A stretch of 64,000 bases of DNA from JAQBQB01 sp963757185. GTDB taxonomy: Bacteria; Gemmatimonadota; Gemmatimonadetes; Gemmatimonadales; Gemmatimonadaceae. The DNA lies in assembly GCA_963757185.1 (NCBI GenBank), contig CAVWQI010000001.1:412507-476506 (forward strand), in the 5' to 3' direction. Positions 1 to 8,010 of this stretch are shown here, one piece after another (position 1 is the first letter of the stretch; the number at the start of each line of letters is the position of its first letter). A program made the position numbers and the translations under genes. Below the pieces are notes generated by a model. The model saw only the letters and a program-made list of their open reading frames with translations. It ran no database searches and was not told the origin of the DNA.

Positions 1-39
1 AACGAGATCGCGCGTCTCAAGTCCGGAGGACCATCATGA
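1..39 (+). CDS. Possible 3' end of an upstream gene (partial)
   Basis: Reading from base 1 gives twelve sense codons (NEIARLKSGGPS) and a TGA whose last two bases fall inside the start region of the next gene, so the stop overlaps the next ATG as ATGA. Such overlaps are typical of translationally coupled genes, which is the only support. Nothing can be said about the product. It may also be chance, because an open frame of this length is common at high GC. Confidence 0.3.
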   Translation, partial: NEIARLKSGGPS

Positions 40-887
40 GCGCAGAGGCAGCTTCGCCGATCACCACCTACTTCCGAGTGTGCGACGGCGTGCGAGTGAG
101 GTTCGCGGACAACAAGGCGGACTCCGACGTCACCGTGCTGCTGATGGCGCCGTGGCCAGAGAGTCTTTGGGCCTTCCGCCGCATCTGGCACCGCGTGTCC
201 GCAATCGGTCGGGCGGTAGCCATCGACCTGCCGGGATTCGGCCACTCGGATGGCCGCCCGGAGCTGATCGCTCCAATCGCCTCGGGCGTTTTCCTGGCCC
301 GCTTGATCGACGAGTGGCAGCTAGGCGCTCCGCACATCGTCGGTCCGGACATCGGCACGGCCGCGGCGCTGTTCCTCGCCGCGAAAGCTCCAGAGCGCGT
401 AACGAGCTTGACCGTCGGCGGCGGCGCTGTACGCTTTCCCATCGAGGCCGGCGGCGCGCTCAAGGACATCATCGAGGCGCCGAGTCTCGATGTCGTGCGC
501 GGGTTGGATGCCAGAACCAACATCGACTATGCCGTCGAGCCGGGTGCCTCGCGCGAGAGCGAGCCCGAAGTGCACGAGGACTATGTCAGCGCCTATGACC
601 TCGGGCGCTTCGCGGAGTCCGCCCGATTCGTGCGGCTCTATCCGGAGCAGAGCCCCGTGCTGCGCGATCTCCTGCCGACGATCACGACGCCGACCCAGAT
701 CGTGGCGGGGCGCAACGATGACCTCGTGCCGTGGTCGAACAACCAGTACCTCCACGACCTCCTCCCGAACAGCGAGATCCATGCACTCGACGCCGGTCAC
801 TTCGCGTGGGAGCAGGCGGCGGAGGAATACGGGCGCCTCGTGGTCGATTGGGTGCGCGGTGGATACCGGCGCGTCCCAGGAAGATGA
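36..887 (+). CDS. Alpha/beta hydrolase with aspartate nucleophile (dehalogenase/epoxide-hydrolase type)
   Basis: A 283-residue single-domain alpha/beta hydrolase, about the usual length. The nucleophile elbow reads VGPDIG, placing Asp105 where esterases carry Ser. The acid is probably Asp228 or Asp229 (GRNDD) and the base His255 (DAGHF). An Asp nucleophile is known in haloalkane dehalogenases, fluoroacetate dehalogenases and epoxide hydrolases, so cleavage of a C-halogen bond or an epoxide is more likely than ester hydrolysis; the substrate cannot be read. No signal peptide, so probably cytoplasmic. GGAGGA lies five bases before the ATG, fixing the start. It converges on the NmrA-like gene. 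Confidence 0.85.
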   Translation: MSAEAASPITTYFRVCDGVRVRFADNKADSDVTVLLMAPWPESLWAFRRIWHRVSAIGRAVAIDLPGFGHSDGRPELIAPIASGVFLARLIDEWQLGAPHIVGPDIGTAAALFLAAKAPERVTSLTVGGGAVRFPIEAGGALKDIIEAPSLDVVRGLDARTNIDYAVEPGASRESEPEVHEDYVSAYDLGRFAESARFVRLYPEQSPVLRDLLPTITTPTQIVAGRNDDLVPWSNNQYLHDLLPNSEIHALDAGHFAWEQAAEEYGRLVVDWVRGGYRRVPGR

Positions 888-970
888 ACCTACTTCTCAG
901 GACGCTGCCTTCCGCCGTCTGATAGCGTGTCGGACCGATTGCGTCGTTGTCGTACGTCGTCTCGCTCTCC

Positions 971-1867
971 TCATCCGGTGGCTTGAGCTGCCGCCGGGAG
1001 CGTGATCGCGGACCAGTCCTGCTCGCGGGCCCACGTGGTGAACCGGTGCCAGTCGACTTCGGGATACAGCGATCGCAGGCCGACGACGTCCGCGTCGTAT
1101 CCCACGCGGTCGAACCACTCGTACATGCGTGCGAGATCGTCGTTCCACTGACGCACTGAATCGACCGAAACCGCCGTGTACTCGATGTCCCGCCCCGACG
1201 CCTCGGTGATCGCCGCGGCCACCGCCGTAGGCGTCAGCTCGTCGGACGCAATGTCGATTCGTTTGCCGAGGAAGCTCGCGCGACGTTCGATGACGAGCGC
1301 GGCAAACTGCGCGATGTCCACGACCGCGATCTGTTGCAGACGACGCGTCGCCGGCACGGCCATCGAGATCGATCCTTTGGCGAGGCCCTCCACCATATAG
1401 TCCGCGAGAAAGTTGTCCATGAAAAAGACCGGCGCCACGATCGTGAACGGCACGCCGCACCGCCGGACCTCCTTCTCGACCTCGAACTTGCTGTCGAAAT
1501 GCGGAATGCCGGTCGCGCGGTCGGCGCCGGCCACCGACGAATAGACGAGATGCTTGACGCCCACGGCCGCCGCCGCGCGAACGACGTTGATGCCCTCGCG
1601 TGTTTCCGTTTTTTCGTCGGTCCCGAACGGCGTCGACATGGCGAAGACGGCATCGACGCCACGTGCGGCGCGCTCGAGACTTCCTTGGTCCTGAAAGTCC
1701 CCTGAAACGATGCTGGCGCCGAGCTCCGCGAGCGCCGCGGCTGCCGGCGACTCTGGGTTCCTCGCTAGCGCGCGAACCGAGTGCCCGCGCGCGATCAGAT
1801 CGCGAGCCAGGTGGCCGCCTTGTTTCCCTGTCGCGCCCGTCACGAGCACGCTCAATTTGCCGGACAC
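971..1867 (-). CDS. NmrA-like NAD(P)-binding reductase
   Basis: A 298-residue Rossmann protein of the NmrA/atypical SDR group. The dinucleotide-binding motif GATGKQGG lies at residues 11-18, followed by the usual DFQD segment and the YSSVAG strand; the SDR catalytic YxxxK is not obvious. Family members are redox sensors or quinone and flavonoid reductases. The start is unusual: a perfect 16-bp tandem duplication covers it, so the ATG at 1883 is out of frame and the frame opens with GTG at 1867. Clear Shine-Dalgarno spacing is missing. It lies just downstream of the isochorismatase-like gene on the same strand and may share its transcript. Confidence 0.8.
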   Translation of the reverse strand: MSGKLSVLVTGATGKQGGHLARDLIARGHSVRALARNPESPAAAALAELGASIVSGDFQDQGSLERAARGVDAVFAMSTPFGTDEKTETREGINVVRAAAAVGVKHLVYSSVAGADRATGIPHFDSKFEVEKEVRRCGVPFTIVAPVFFMDNFLADYMVEGLAKGSISMAVPATRRLQQIAVVDIAQFAALVIERRASFLGKRIDIASDELTPTAVAAAITEASGRDIEYTAVSVDSVRQWNDDLARMYEWFDRVGYDADVVGLRSLYPEVDWHRFTTWAREQDWSAITLPAAAQATG

Positions 1868-1882
1868 TCAATTTGCCGGACA
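1851..1882. repeat. Perfect 16-bp tandem duplication over a start codon
   Basis: CTCAATTTGCCGGACA occurs at 1851-1866 and again immediately at 1867-1882. On the minus strand the outer copy is preceded by the A that makes an ATG, while the inner copy opens with GTG. A 16-base duplication changes frame, so translation from the outer ATG gives a short unrelated peptide start, and only GTG initiation gives the NmrA-like protein. It looks like a recent slippage duplication. Confidence 0.95.
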
Positions 1883-1888
1883 TATGAT

Positions 1889-2515
1889 TCACCCGTTTGT
1901 GTTGTCCTGAAGGAGGCGTTCGGTGAGTACGATTTGGATTACCTGCCGGACCGTCTCGACGCGCGCCCAATCGCGTTGAAGCTCGCACGCCAGCGACACC
2001 CAGCTCACCGGCTGCCCTCCCGCGAGAGCGACACGGTCGAGACCGGCGCGATGCGCTTCGATTGACGTGCCGCCGATGGCGTCGACGACGGGATAGACCT
2101 CAAAGCCCTCGCGCAAAGCGTCGAGCGCTGGAAACGCCATGCAGACCTCGGTCCACAGGGCGCAGAAGATCAGTTTCCGTCGCCCTGTGCTTCGCACCGC
2201 CGCAACGAAGTCGGCATCTTCCCACGAGTTGATGCTCGTCCGATCGATCGGCGGGTTGTCCTCGAGGACCGCGGCAAGCTCCGGAATCGTAGGCTTCCCG
2301 CGACCGGATGCGACGTTGATCGTCGAATGGACGATCGGCAGCCCAAACGCCTTCGCGGTCTTCGCCGTAGACACCACGTTCTTCAGCAGCAGTTGCGAGT
2401 CCATCGAGCGAATTGACGCTACTTGCGACGGCTGGTAGTCGATTACGAGCAGCGCCGCATTCTCCGGCGTGATGAGATGATCGGCGCGTGGATCCCGTCT
2501 TGTTCCAGTGGTCAT
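1889..2515 (-). CDS. Isochorismatase-like cysteine hydrolase (YcaC type)
   Basis: A 208-residue protein of the isochorismatase-like hydrolase superfamily. LVIDYQ carries the candidate catalytic Asp26 and WTEVCMAFP the nucleophilic Cys125; the stretch around INSWEDADF resembles YcaC-type enzymes. These proteins cleave C-N or ester bonds in small amides, hydrazides or nicotinamide; the substrate is unknown. The ATG at 2515 is chosen because the family domain begins about 15 residues later; the frame stays open to 2644 but encodes Arg-rich residues there. It sits between the metallo-beta-lactamase-fold gene and the NmrA-like gene, all on the minus strand, suggesting a small catabolic or detoxification operon. 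Confidence 0.85.
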   Translation of the reverse strand: MTTGTRRDPRADHLITPENAALLVIDYQPSQVASIRSMDSQLLLKNVVSTAKTAKAFGLPIVHSTINVASGRGKPTIPELAAVLEDNPPIDRTSINSWEDADFVAAVRSTGRRKLIFCALWTEVCMAFPALDALREGFEVYPVVDAIGGTSIEAHRAGLDRVALAGGQPVSWVSLACELQRDWARVETVRQVIQIVLTERLLQDNTNG

Positions 2516-2666
2516 GAGTGTCGTCCGAAGTGCGACTGGGTCGCAACCGTTCCGTCGAGCTGGCCTTTCACCGCAGCGACGTCGGCTCGTAATGCGTTCG
2601 CTACGACCGAATCCTCCGAGCTGAGCGGATGAACAGTCAGCCAAGGCGCTTTCGTGGCTGTGTCGG

Positions 2667-3668
2667 TCACGGATGAACCTGTGACCCGAAGCCGAGATCG
2701 AGGCGAATCGACTCCATCACCCAGAACGTGGTGCTCGCCGTGTATACGTCGGCCGCGGCCAACACGCCGGTGTACTTGGCGACGACTGGTGCCGCGGCGA
2801 CATCTGCCACCTCGTCGAGATATCCCTTCACCCCCGCCCACACGTTCTCGCCGTACTTCTGGAAGTACCGTGTCGGATCGACCGTGCCGATCGCCAGCTT
2901 TACATTGGCAACGATGTCGGCCATGTACTCCTGGTGCAGGGTCACGTCGGCGCGAGTGCCGAGCTTCCCGAGGTGGCCGCCGATGAAGTGCTTCCACGGA
3001 AAGGCGAGTGCCTTGGCCGGTGCGTCGATGTAGCCCGGGATGTCTTCGCTGAGGTTTGCGACGCCGATCGGCGCCCATCCCACGTTGACGATGTCGATCA
3101 GCATCAACGTGTCGTGATCCGGCAAGTGGATGTAGATGTTGTCCGGCGAGTGATTGCTGCCAAGCCAGGCGAGCTCGATGCGCTCGCCGCCGATCTCCAG
3201 AGTGCGGCGATCCTGGAATGTTTCATCGGGCGCGGGCCGGGCCGGGTCGTTGTCGCGTAGCAAGAGCCGTCGCGTTTCATCGTGGCCGATGCGAGTGACG
3301 CTCTTGTCGAACAACGACGATGCGCCGCCGTGGTCGGCGTGATGATGCGAGTACACGAGATGCGTCACCTTGTTGCTCACGCCGTTCTCGGCGGCGATCT
3401 GGTCCACCGCACGCTGGATGTTGTGGCCGATCGTCGGCGGCGCGTCGAGCAACACGACGCCGTCCCGCGTCGTCAGGAAGGCTGACTGATAGACCCCATC
3501 AGTGATCCAGTAGAGATTTCGCTCCACTCGGCCGACGTAGAACCCCTGCTCGTTGAGCGCTGGCCCCAACGCGGATCGAGGCACCGGCGCGTAGTCCGGC
3601 AAGTCCGTGGGGCTCGGAGCACGCAGCGTCGAGGGGCTCGCGGATTGCGTTTCGGGCAGTGTTTTCAC
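2667..3668 (-). CDS. Metallo-beta-lactamase-fold hydrolase
   Basis: A 333-residue MBL-fold protein. The zinc site is intact: HHHADH at residues 108-113 (His108, His110, Asp112, His113), His173 in SNH, Asp192 in LMLID and His232 in GGH. MBL-fold enzymes hydrolyse beta-lactams, lactones, thioesters or sulfate esters; the C-terminal half does not identify the substrate. The start is GTG at 3668: GGAGG at 3674-3678 lies five bases upstream, and the frame above it is Arg/Ser-rich and unlike a protein. No clear signal peptide is seen, so the cellular location is uncertain. It heads a minus-strand run of three hydrolase/reductase genes and diverges from the cNMP-binding fusion. Confidence 0.9.
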   Translation of the reverse strand: MKTLPETQSASPSTLRAPSPTDLPDYAPVPRSALGPALNEQGFYVGRVERNLYWITDGVYQSAFLTTRDGVVLLDAPPTIGHNIQRAVDQIAAENGVSNKVTHLVYSHHHADHGGASSLFDKSVTRIGHDETRRLLLRDNDPARPAPDETFQDRRTLEIGGERIELAWLGSNHSPDNIYIHLPDHDTLMLIDIVNVGWAPIGVANLSEDIPGYIDAPAKALAFPWKHFIGGHLGKLGTRADVTLHQEYMADIVANVKLAIGTVDPTRYFQKYGENVWAGVKGYLDEVADVAAAPVVAKYTGVLAAADVYTASTTFWVMESIRLDLGFGSQVHP

Positions 3669-3871
3669 AAGAGCCTCCGATGTAATCGCTCGCTCACGAC
3701 GTCGATCTCGACGCCCGCGGGGAATGTTGCCGCTGGCCGATCGTGTGCGACAATCCGACGAACGGCTAATCGGGATATGACTTTTGTCCAACTCGCCTCG
3801 ACCGAGGGGCAAGGACGACGGCTGGCTGCTCGCGGACGAGCGCCTGGCCGCTCGACTTACATTTTGCTTCA

Positions 3872-5557
3872 ATGAGCGACGACACGACGGGTCCATATTC
3901 CGAGCGACTGTTTCCGACGCTCACTCCGCAGCAGGTGGAACGGCTCGCGACCTACGGGTCGCGCCGCTCGATGCGGCGAAGCGAGACGCTGATGGAACCG
4001 GGCGAGCAACACGCATCCTGCTTTGTGGTCGTGGGGGGCTCGGTGGCGATCCTGCGCGCGCAGACCGAGGGCGAGACCGTCGTTCAGGTCATTCACGCCG
4101 GACAGTTCACCGGCGAGGCCAACCTGCTCACCGGGCGGGCGGCATTTGTGCGTATCCGCGCGGAAGAAGACGGAGAGGTCGTGGTGCTCAATCGCGACCA
4201 GGTGCTTCGCGTGCTCCAGCTCGAGAGCGAGATCAGCCAGATCGTCATGCGCGCGTTCATCTTGCGTCGCGCCGAGCTCATCGCTCGCGGCTACGGTGAC
4301 GCCGTGCTTCTCGGCTCGGCGCACTGCGCCGGAACGCTGCGCTTGCGTGAGTTCCTGACGCGGAATGGACACCCATTCGTGTACATCGATCTGGACACGC
4401 AACAGGACGTCCAGGCCTTGCTCGACTCGCTCGGGGTCACACCAGCCGACATTCCGGTCGTCCTGAGCGGCGGCACGATCATACTCCGCAATCCAACGAA
4501 TGAAGAGGTCGCCGACAGCCTCGGGTTCAACGTCGTCGTCGATCTCGAGGCGATACGCGACGTGGTGATCGTCGGCGCGGGGCCTGCCGGCCTCGCCGCC
4601 GCCGTGTACGCCGCCTCAGAAGGACTCGACGCGCTCGTCATCGAACCGGCCTCCGCGGGGGGTCAAGCCGTTTCCAGTTCGCGCATCGAGAACTATCTGG
4701 GCTTTCCGAACGGCATCACCGGTCAGGAGCTCGCGGCGCGCGCCTTTGCCCAAGCGCAGAAGTTCGGCGCCGACTTTCTCATCGCGAAACGCGCCGCCAA
4801 GCTTGCATGCGAGCGGCGTCCGTATTCAATCGTGATCGACGGTGGTCAGCGGATCGCGGCGCGCTCCGTCATCATCGCGACCGGCGCGAAGTATCGCAAA
4901 CCCGACCTCCCGCGTCTGGGCGACTTCGAGGGCGCCGGGATCTACTACGGCGCCACTGCGATGGAGGCGCAGCTTTGCGCGGGCGAGGAAGTCGTCATCA
5001 TCGGCGGTGGGAACTCGGCGGGACAGGCAGCCGTGTTCCTCGCTGAAACCAGCCCGCATGTGCATGTTCTCATCCGCAGCGACGGGCTCGCCGATAGCAT
5101 GTCGCGGTATCTGGTGCGCCGTCTGGAGGCTACCCCGACGATTTCATTACGCACGCGGTCCGAGCTCGTGAAGCTCGAAGGCAACGGCCACCTCGAGCAC
5201 GTGACCTGGCGCAGTGCCGCGGCGGACGCGGTCGAGCGGCGCGATATCCGCCACGTCTTCATCATGACCGGCGCGCTGCCGGCGACGGACTGGCTGCATG
5301 GTTGCGCCGCGACGGACGACAACGGTTTTGTGAAGACGGGCGGCGACCTCGGGCCGGCTGATCTCGCGGAACGACATTGGCCGCTCACCCGGTCACCCCA
5401 TTCCCTCGAGACGAGTCTTCCGGGCGTATTCGCCGTAGGCGACGCGCGGTCGGGAAGCATGAAACGTGTGGCGTCGGCAGTCGGCGAAGGCGCGGCCGCC
5501 GTTGCTCTGGTCCATCGGGTCTTGCGGGAACAGGGCGTCGTCGAGCGGCGAGACTAG
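3872..5557 (+). CDS. cNMP-binding / glutaredoxin-like / thioredoxin-reductase-like fusion flavoprotein
   Basis: A 561-residue three-part protein. Residues about 15-130 resemble a cyclic-nucleotide-binding (CRP-type) domain. Residues about 145-220 look like a glutaredoxin fold, but the active site reads SAHCAG with a single Cys152. Residues 230-550 form a two-dinucleotide-domain flavoprotein with GAGPAG at 235-240 for FAD and GGGNSAG at 378-384 for NAD(P)H. The usual CxxC of thioredoxin reductase is absent; the equivalent stretch reads ATAMEAQLC. Such fusions are known but little studied; it may be an NAD(P)H oxidoreductase controlled by a nucleotide or lipid ligand. No Shine-Dalgarno sequence precedes the ATG. 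It is divergent from the MBL-fold gene. Confidence 0.88.
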   Translation: MSDDTTGPYSERLFPTLTPQQVERLATYGSRRSMRRSETLMEPGEQHASCFVVVGGSVAILRAQTEGETVVQVIHAGQFTGEANLLTGRAAFVRIRAEEDGEVVVLNRDQVLRVLQLESEISQIVMRAFILRRAELIARGYGDAVLLGSAHCAGTLRLREFLTRNGHPFVYIDLDTQQDVQALLDSLGVTPADIPVVLSGGTIILRNPTNEEVADSLGFNVVVDLEAIRDVVIVGAGPAGLAAAVYAASEGLDALVIEPASAGGQAVSSSRIENYLGFPNGITGQELAARAFAQAQKFGADFLIAKRAAKLACERRPYSIVIDGGQRIAARSVIIATGAKYRKPDLPRLGDFEGAGIYYGATAMEAQLCAGEEVVIIGGGNSAGQAAVFLAETSPHVHVLIRSDGLADSMSRYLVRRLEATPTISLRTRSELVKLEGNGHLEHVTWRSAAADAVERRDIRHVFIMTGALPATDWLHGCAATDDNGFVKTGGDLGPADLAERHWPLTRSPHSLETSLPGVFAVGDARSGSMKRVASAVGEGAAAVALVHRVLREQGVVERRD

Positions 5558-5573
5558 CCGTGTCCGGAGGCGA

Positions 5574-6173
5574 CTATCGCTTCCGACCCGGTGCCCGCCC
5601 CGTAGCCTTCGCGCCGCGCCCCGCGACCCTCGCGTCGACCAGTCGCACGAGATGCTGCCCGACCCGCTTGAGGCCGATGCACTGCACGCACGACCGCGCG
5701 CCCTCGAGCAAGAAATAGAACTCGTCGGCCGTCAGCTCCGGCTCCGCGAACCCCGCCTCCCGGCACAGCGCGAGAATCCGTGTGTGCTCTCGCTGGCGGT
5801 ACTCGTCGATCACACGGCGCGCCGGATGATCCGGTTCAGGCAGCTCGGCCAGCGCATTGTGCAGCGCCGAGCCACGATCCTCCAACTCGGCGAGCGTCGT
5901 GGCCGTTCTGCGGCTCCACTCAATTAGTTGGGCCGACGGGTCGCCCGGATGCGCGGCCGCCAATTCGCTCCACGACTGCTCTTTCTCCGCGATGATGCCG
6001 CGCACCCACTCGGCGATCAACGCGTCCTTCGACTCGAAGTGGCGGTAGAGCGTCATCTTGTTCGTGTCCGCCGCCGCCGCGATGGCCTCCACGCCGACGC
6101 CGCGAATGCCGATACGCCGAAACAAATCGTCGGCGGCGGCTAGGATCCGGTCTCGCGGTGGCTGTACGGGCAT
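5574..6173 (-). CDS. TetR/AcrR-family transcriptional regulator
   Basis: A 199-residue regulator. An N-terminal TetR helix-turn-helix spans about residues 8-55, ending in the signature TLYRHFESKDAL; the rest is an all-helical ligand-binding and dimerisation domain with Cys residues near the C-terminus. The ATG at 6173 is preferred, since the longer frame to 6254 runs into the palindromic operator. It converges on the flavoprotein fusion and diverges from an outer-membrane barrel gene. The three overlapping palindromes upstream suggest autoregulation and control of the divergent gene. The ligand is unknown. Confidence 0.88.
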   Translation of the reverse strand: MPVQPPRDRILAAADDLFRRIGIRGVGVEAIAAAADTNKMTLYRHFESKDALIAEWVRGIIAEKEQSWSELAAAHPGDPSAQLIEWSRRTATTLAELEDRGSALHNALAELPEPDHPARRVIDEYRQREHTRILALCREAGFAEPELTADEFYFLLEGARSCVQCIGLKRVGQHLVRLVDARVAGRGAKATGRAPGRKR

Positions 6174-6210
6174 CGTCTCGATGGGCACAAAGGTGCGTGG
6201 CTTGACTCCG

Positions 6211-6250
6211 ATGTTACTGGTCGGTAACATACCGATGTTACCGATCGGTA
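6211..6250. promoter_or_regulatory. Array of three overlapping palindromes, probable TetR operator
   Basis: ATGTTAC/GTAACAT arms lie at 6211-6230 with a six-base spacer, GGTAACAT/ATGTTACC arms at 6223-6242 with a four-base spacer, and the perfect palindrome TACCGATCGGTA at 6239-6250. They share arms, so a dimer could bind in several registers. The position, 38 bases above the regulator's start and between divergent genes, fits an operator for the TetR protein. The pairing is read directly; regulator identity is inferred. Confidence 0.75.
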
Positions 6251-6432
6251 CCACCCTTTGTTCCTTCTACGAGTAGAGTCGGTCGATCGCTGAGCTCACC
6301 TTAATGAGACACGTCGCGCGCGGTTTCACCAGTGCGCTCGGTCCGGCCCGATCCGCTCCAATGAAGGACAGTTCGCTGCTGTATTCACTCGAGGTTCAGA
6401 CTCGACGTTTCCCGTCGAAGGAGATCCACCAG

Positions 6433-7089
6433 ATGTCTCGCAGCATGAATTCCGATTCCTCGGCCGTGAGTGTTCCGGCCGCGCTTCGCCCCGCCACGCT
6501 TCGCGCCAGCCTTGCGCTCGTCGCTCTCGCGGCGCTTACGGCCTTTGCCCTTCGCGCTGAAGCGCAGACACCCGTCCAGTCCGCGATCAGCGTTCGGCCG
6601 ATCGTCGGCGCCTTGGTCGCCACCGGCGACGAGCGCGATCTGCTCAAGAACGCCGTTGTCGTTGGCGGACAGGCGTCCTACAACCTCAACTCGAACTTTG
6701 CCGTGCTCGGGTCGTTCGCCTGGTCGCCGAGCGAGGAGAAGACGATCACGCCGCGGCCCAAGGTCGATCTGTATCAGTACGACCTCGGCATCGAGGGAAA
6801 GTTGGACGATCTGACGTCCGGTTCGTCGGTGGCTACGCGGCCATTCGCCGCGGTCGGCGGCGGTGCGCGGACGTACAGTCTCCGCGACGTTCCGGGCTCG
6901 AGCGCCCAGACCAATCCTCTGGCGTTCGGCGCGGTCGGTCTCGACGTCGCTCCGTCCGGCAGGCGGGTCGGCCTCCGTCTGGAAGCCCGCGACAACGTGA
7001 CGTGGTTCAAGGGCCTGAGCGGTGAGCTCCAGGACCGGAAGTCGCGGAACGATGTCCAGTTTGCGGCCGGGCTGACGTTCGGCTTCTAG
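6433..7089 (+). CDS. Secreted outer-membrane beta-barrel-like protein
   Basis: A 218-residue protein with a signal peptide (hydrophobic LALVALAALTAFAL, cleavage near AEA-QT). The mature part alternates polar and hydrophobic residues as barrel strands do and ends in Phe (AAGLTFGF), the usual outer-membrane insertion signal. AAGGAG at 6418-6423 fixes the ATG at 6433; the frame extends to 6304, but that stretch lacks a ribosome site and is not signal-like. It is divergent from the TetR gene, whose operator lies 180 bases upstream, so it may be the regulated target. The specific function is unknown. Confidence 0.7.
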   Translation: MSRSMNSDSSAVSVPAALRPATLRASLALVALAALTAFALRAEAQTPVQSAISVRPIVGALVATGDERDLLKNAVVVGGQASYNLNSNFAVLGSFAWSPSEEKTITPRPKVDLYQYDLGIEGKLDDLTSGSSVATRPFAAVGGGARTYSLRDVPGSSAQTNPLAFGAVGLDVAPSGRRVGLRLEARDNVTWFKGLSGELQDRKSRNDVQFAAGLTFGF

Positions 7090-7158
7090 CGGCGGTTGAG
7101 CGACATGGGGGGCGTCCGACGCCGGGCGCCTCCCTGCCCCTCTCACAGCAGCCTCTCC

Positions 7159-7947
7159 ATGTATCCTGATCAGAGTTTTTTCACGCGCGCCGCGGCGATC
7201 ACTGCGGCATTGCTCTTCATAGCAGGGCCCCTTCCCGCGCAAACCGCGACGGCCGAGTCGGGACCGCCGATAGCCCCGGTCCCGTTCGCCGTGGGCGAAG
7301 AGTTGGTGTTTCACGCCAAGTTCGGCGTGATCCCGGCCGGTACGGCGCGAATGCGCGTGGAAGGAATCGACACGGTACGCGGACGAGTCGCGTACCACGT
7401 GGTGTTCGCCGTCGACGGCGGCGTTCCGTTCTTCCGCGTGCACGATCGTTACGAGAGTTGGATCGACGTGGCGACGTTGTCTTCGCTCCGTCACCGGCAG
7501 GACATCTCCGAGGGCCGATACTCGCGCAAGACGACGTACGAGATCATGCCGGAGAGCGGCCAGTACAGGAAAAACGACGAGCCGCCGAAGCCGACGGTCG
7601 CAAACCCGCTCGACGACGGCTCGTTCATATATGCCGTCCGCGCCGCCGGCATCCGCGTCGGCGAAACGCGGCGCGACGACCGCTACTTCATGCCGGACCG
7701 CAACCCGGTGGTCCTGGCCGGCGTGCGCGAGGACACGGTTTCGGTAGGGGCCGGGACGTTCGTCACCACTGTCGTTCGGCCGACAATCAAGACCGGCGGC
7801 ATCTTTTCGGAGAGCGGCGAGGCGCAGGTGTGGTTCACGAACGACGAGCGCCGACTACCGGTCCTCTTGAAGACGAAGTTCTCGCGCTTCTCGCTCACGC
7901 TGTCGCTCGAGTCGGTCACGCACGGCGATCTCGCCGCAGCGCGATAG
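7159..7947 (+). CDS. DUF3108 secreted protein
   Basis: A 262-residue protein with an N-terminal signal (AAAITAALLFIAGPLPAQ) and then a DUF3108 domain: FAVGEELVFHAKFG near the start, KTTYEIMPESG in the middle, and a C-terminal IKTGGIFSESGEAQVWFTNDERRLPVLLKTK segment shown here only by its key parts (GEAQVWFTND, RRLPVLLKTK). DUF3108 proteins are periplasmic and of unknown function. Two earlier in-frame ATGs exist (7096, 7105); 7159 is preferred because it puts the signal near the N-terminus, though none has a strong ribosome site. It follows the barrel gene on the same strand with a 69-base gap, so both may belong to one envelope unit. Confidence 0.8.
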   Translation: MYPDQSFFTRAAAITAALLFIAGPLPAQTATAESGPPIAPVPFAVGEELVFHAKFGVIPAGTARMRVEGIDTVRGRVAYHVVFAVDGGVPFFRVHDRYESWIDVATLSSLRHRQDISEGRYSRKTTYEIMPESGQYRKNDEPPKPTVANPLDDGSFIYAVRAAGIRVGETRRDDRYFMPDRNPVVLAGVREDTVSVGAGTFVTTVVRPTIKTGGIFSESGEAQVWFTNDERRLPVLLKTKFSRFSLTLSLESVTHGDLAAAR

Positions 7948-8010
7948 GAAACCCGGGCCCGCCTTTCGCGTCTGGTGGCGCCGAGAGTTCCTCACCGGAG
8001 ATCGGCGCCC

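Noticed and set aside
3855..3871. TACATT as a -10 box giving a leaderless transcript for the flavoprotein fusion
   Set aside because: No matching -35 box; the spacing to the ATG is suggestive only.
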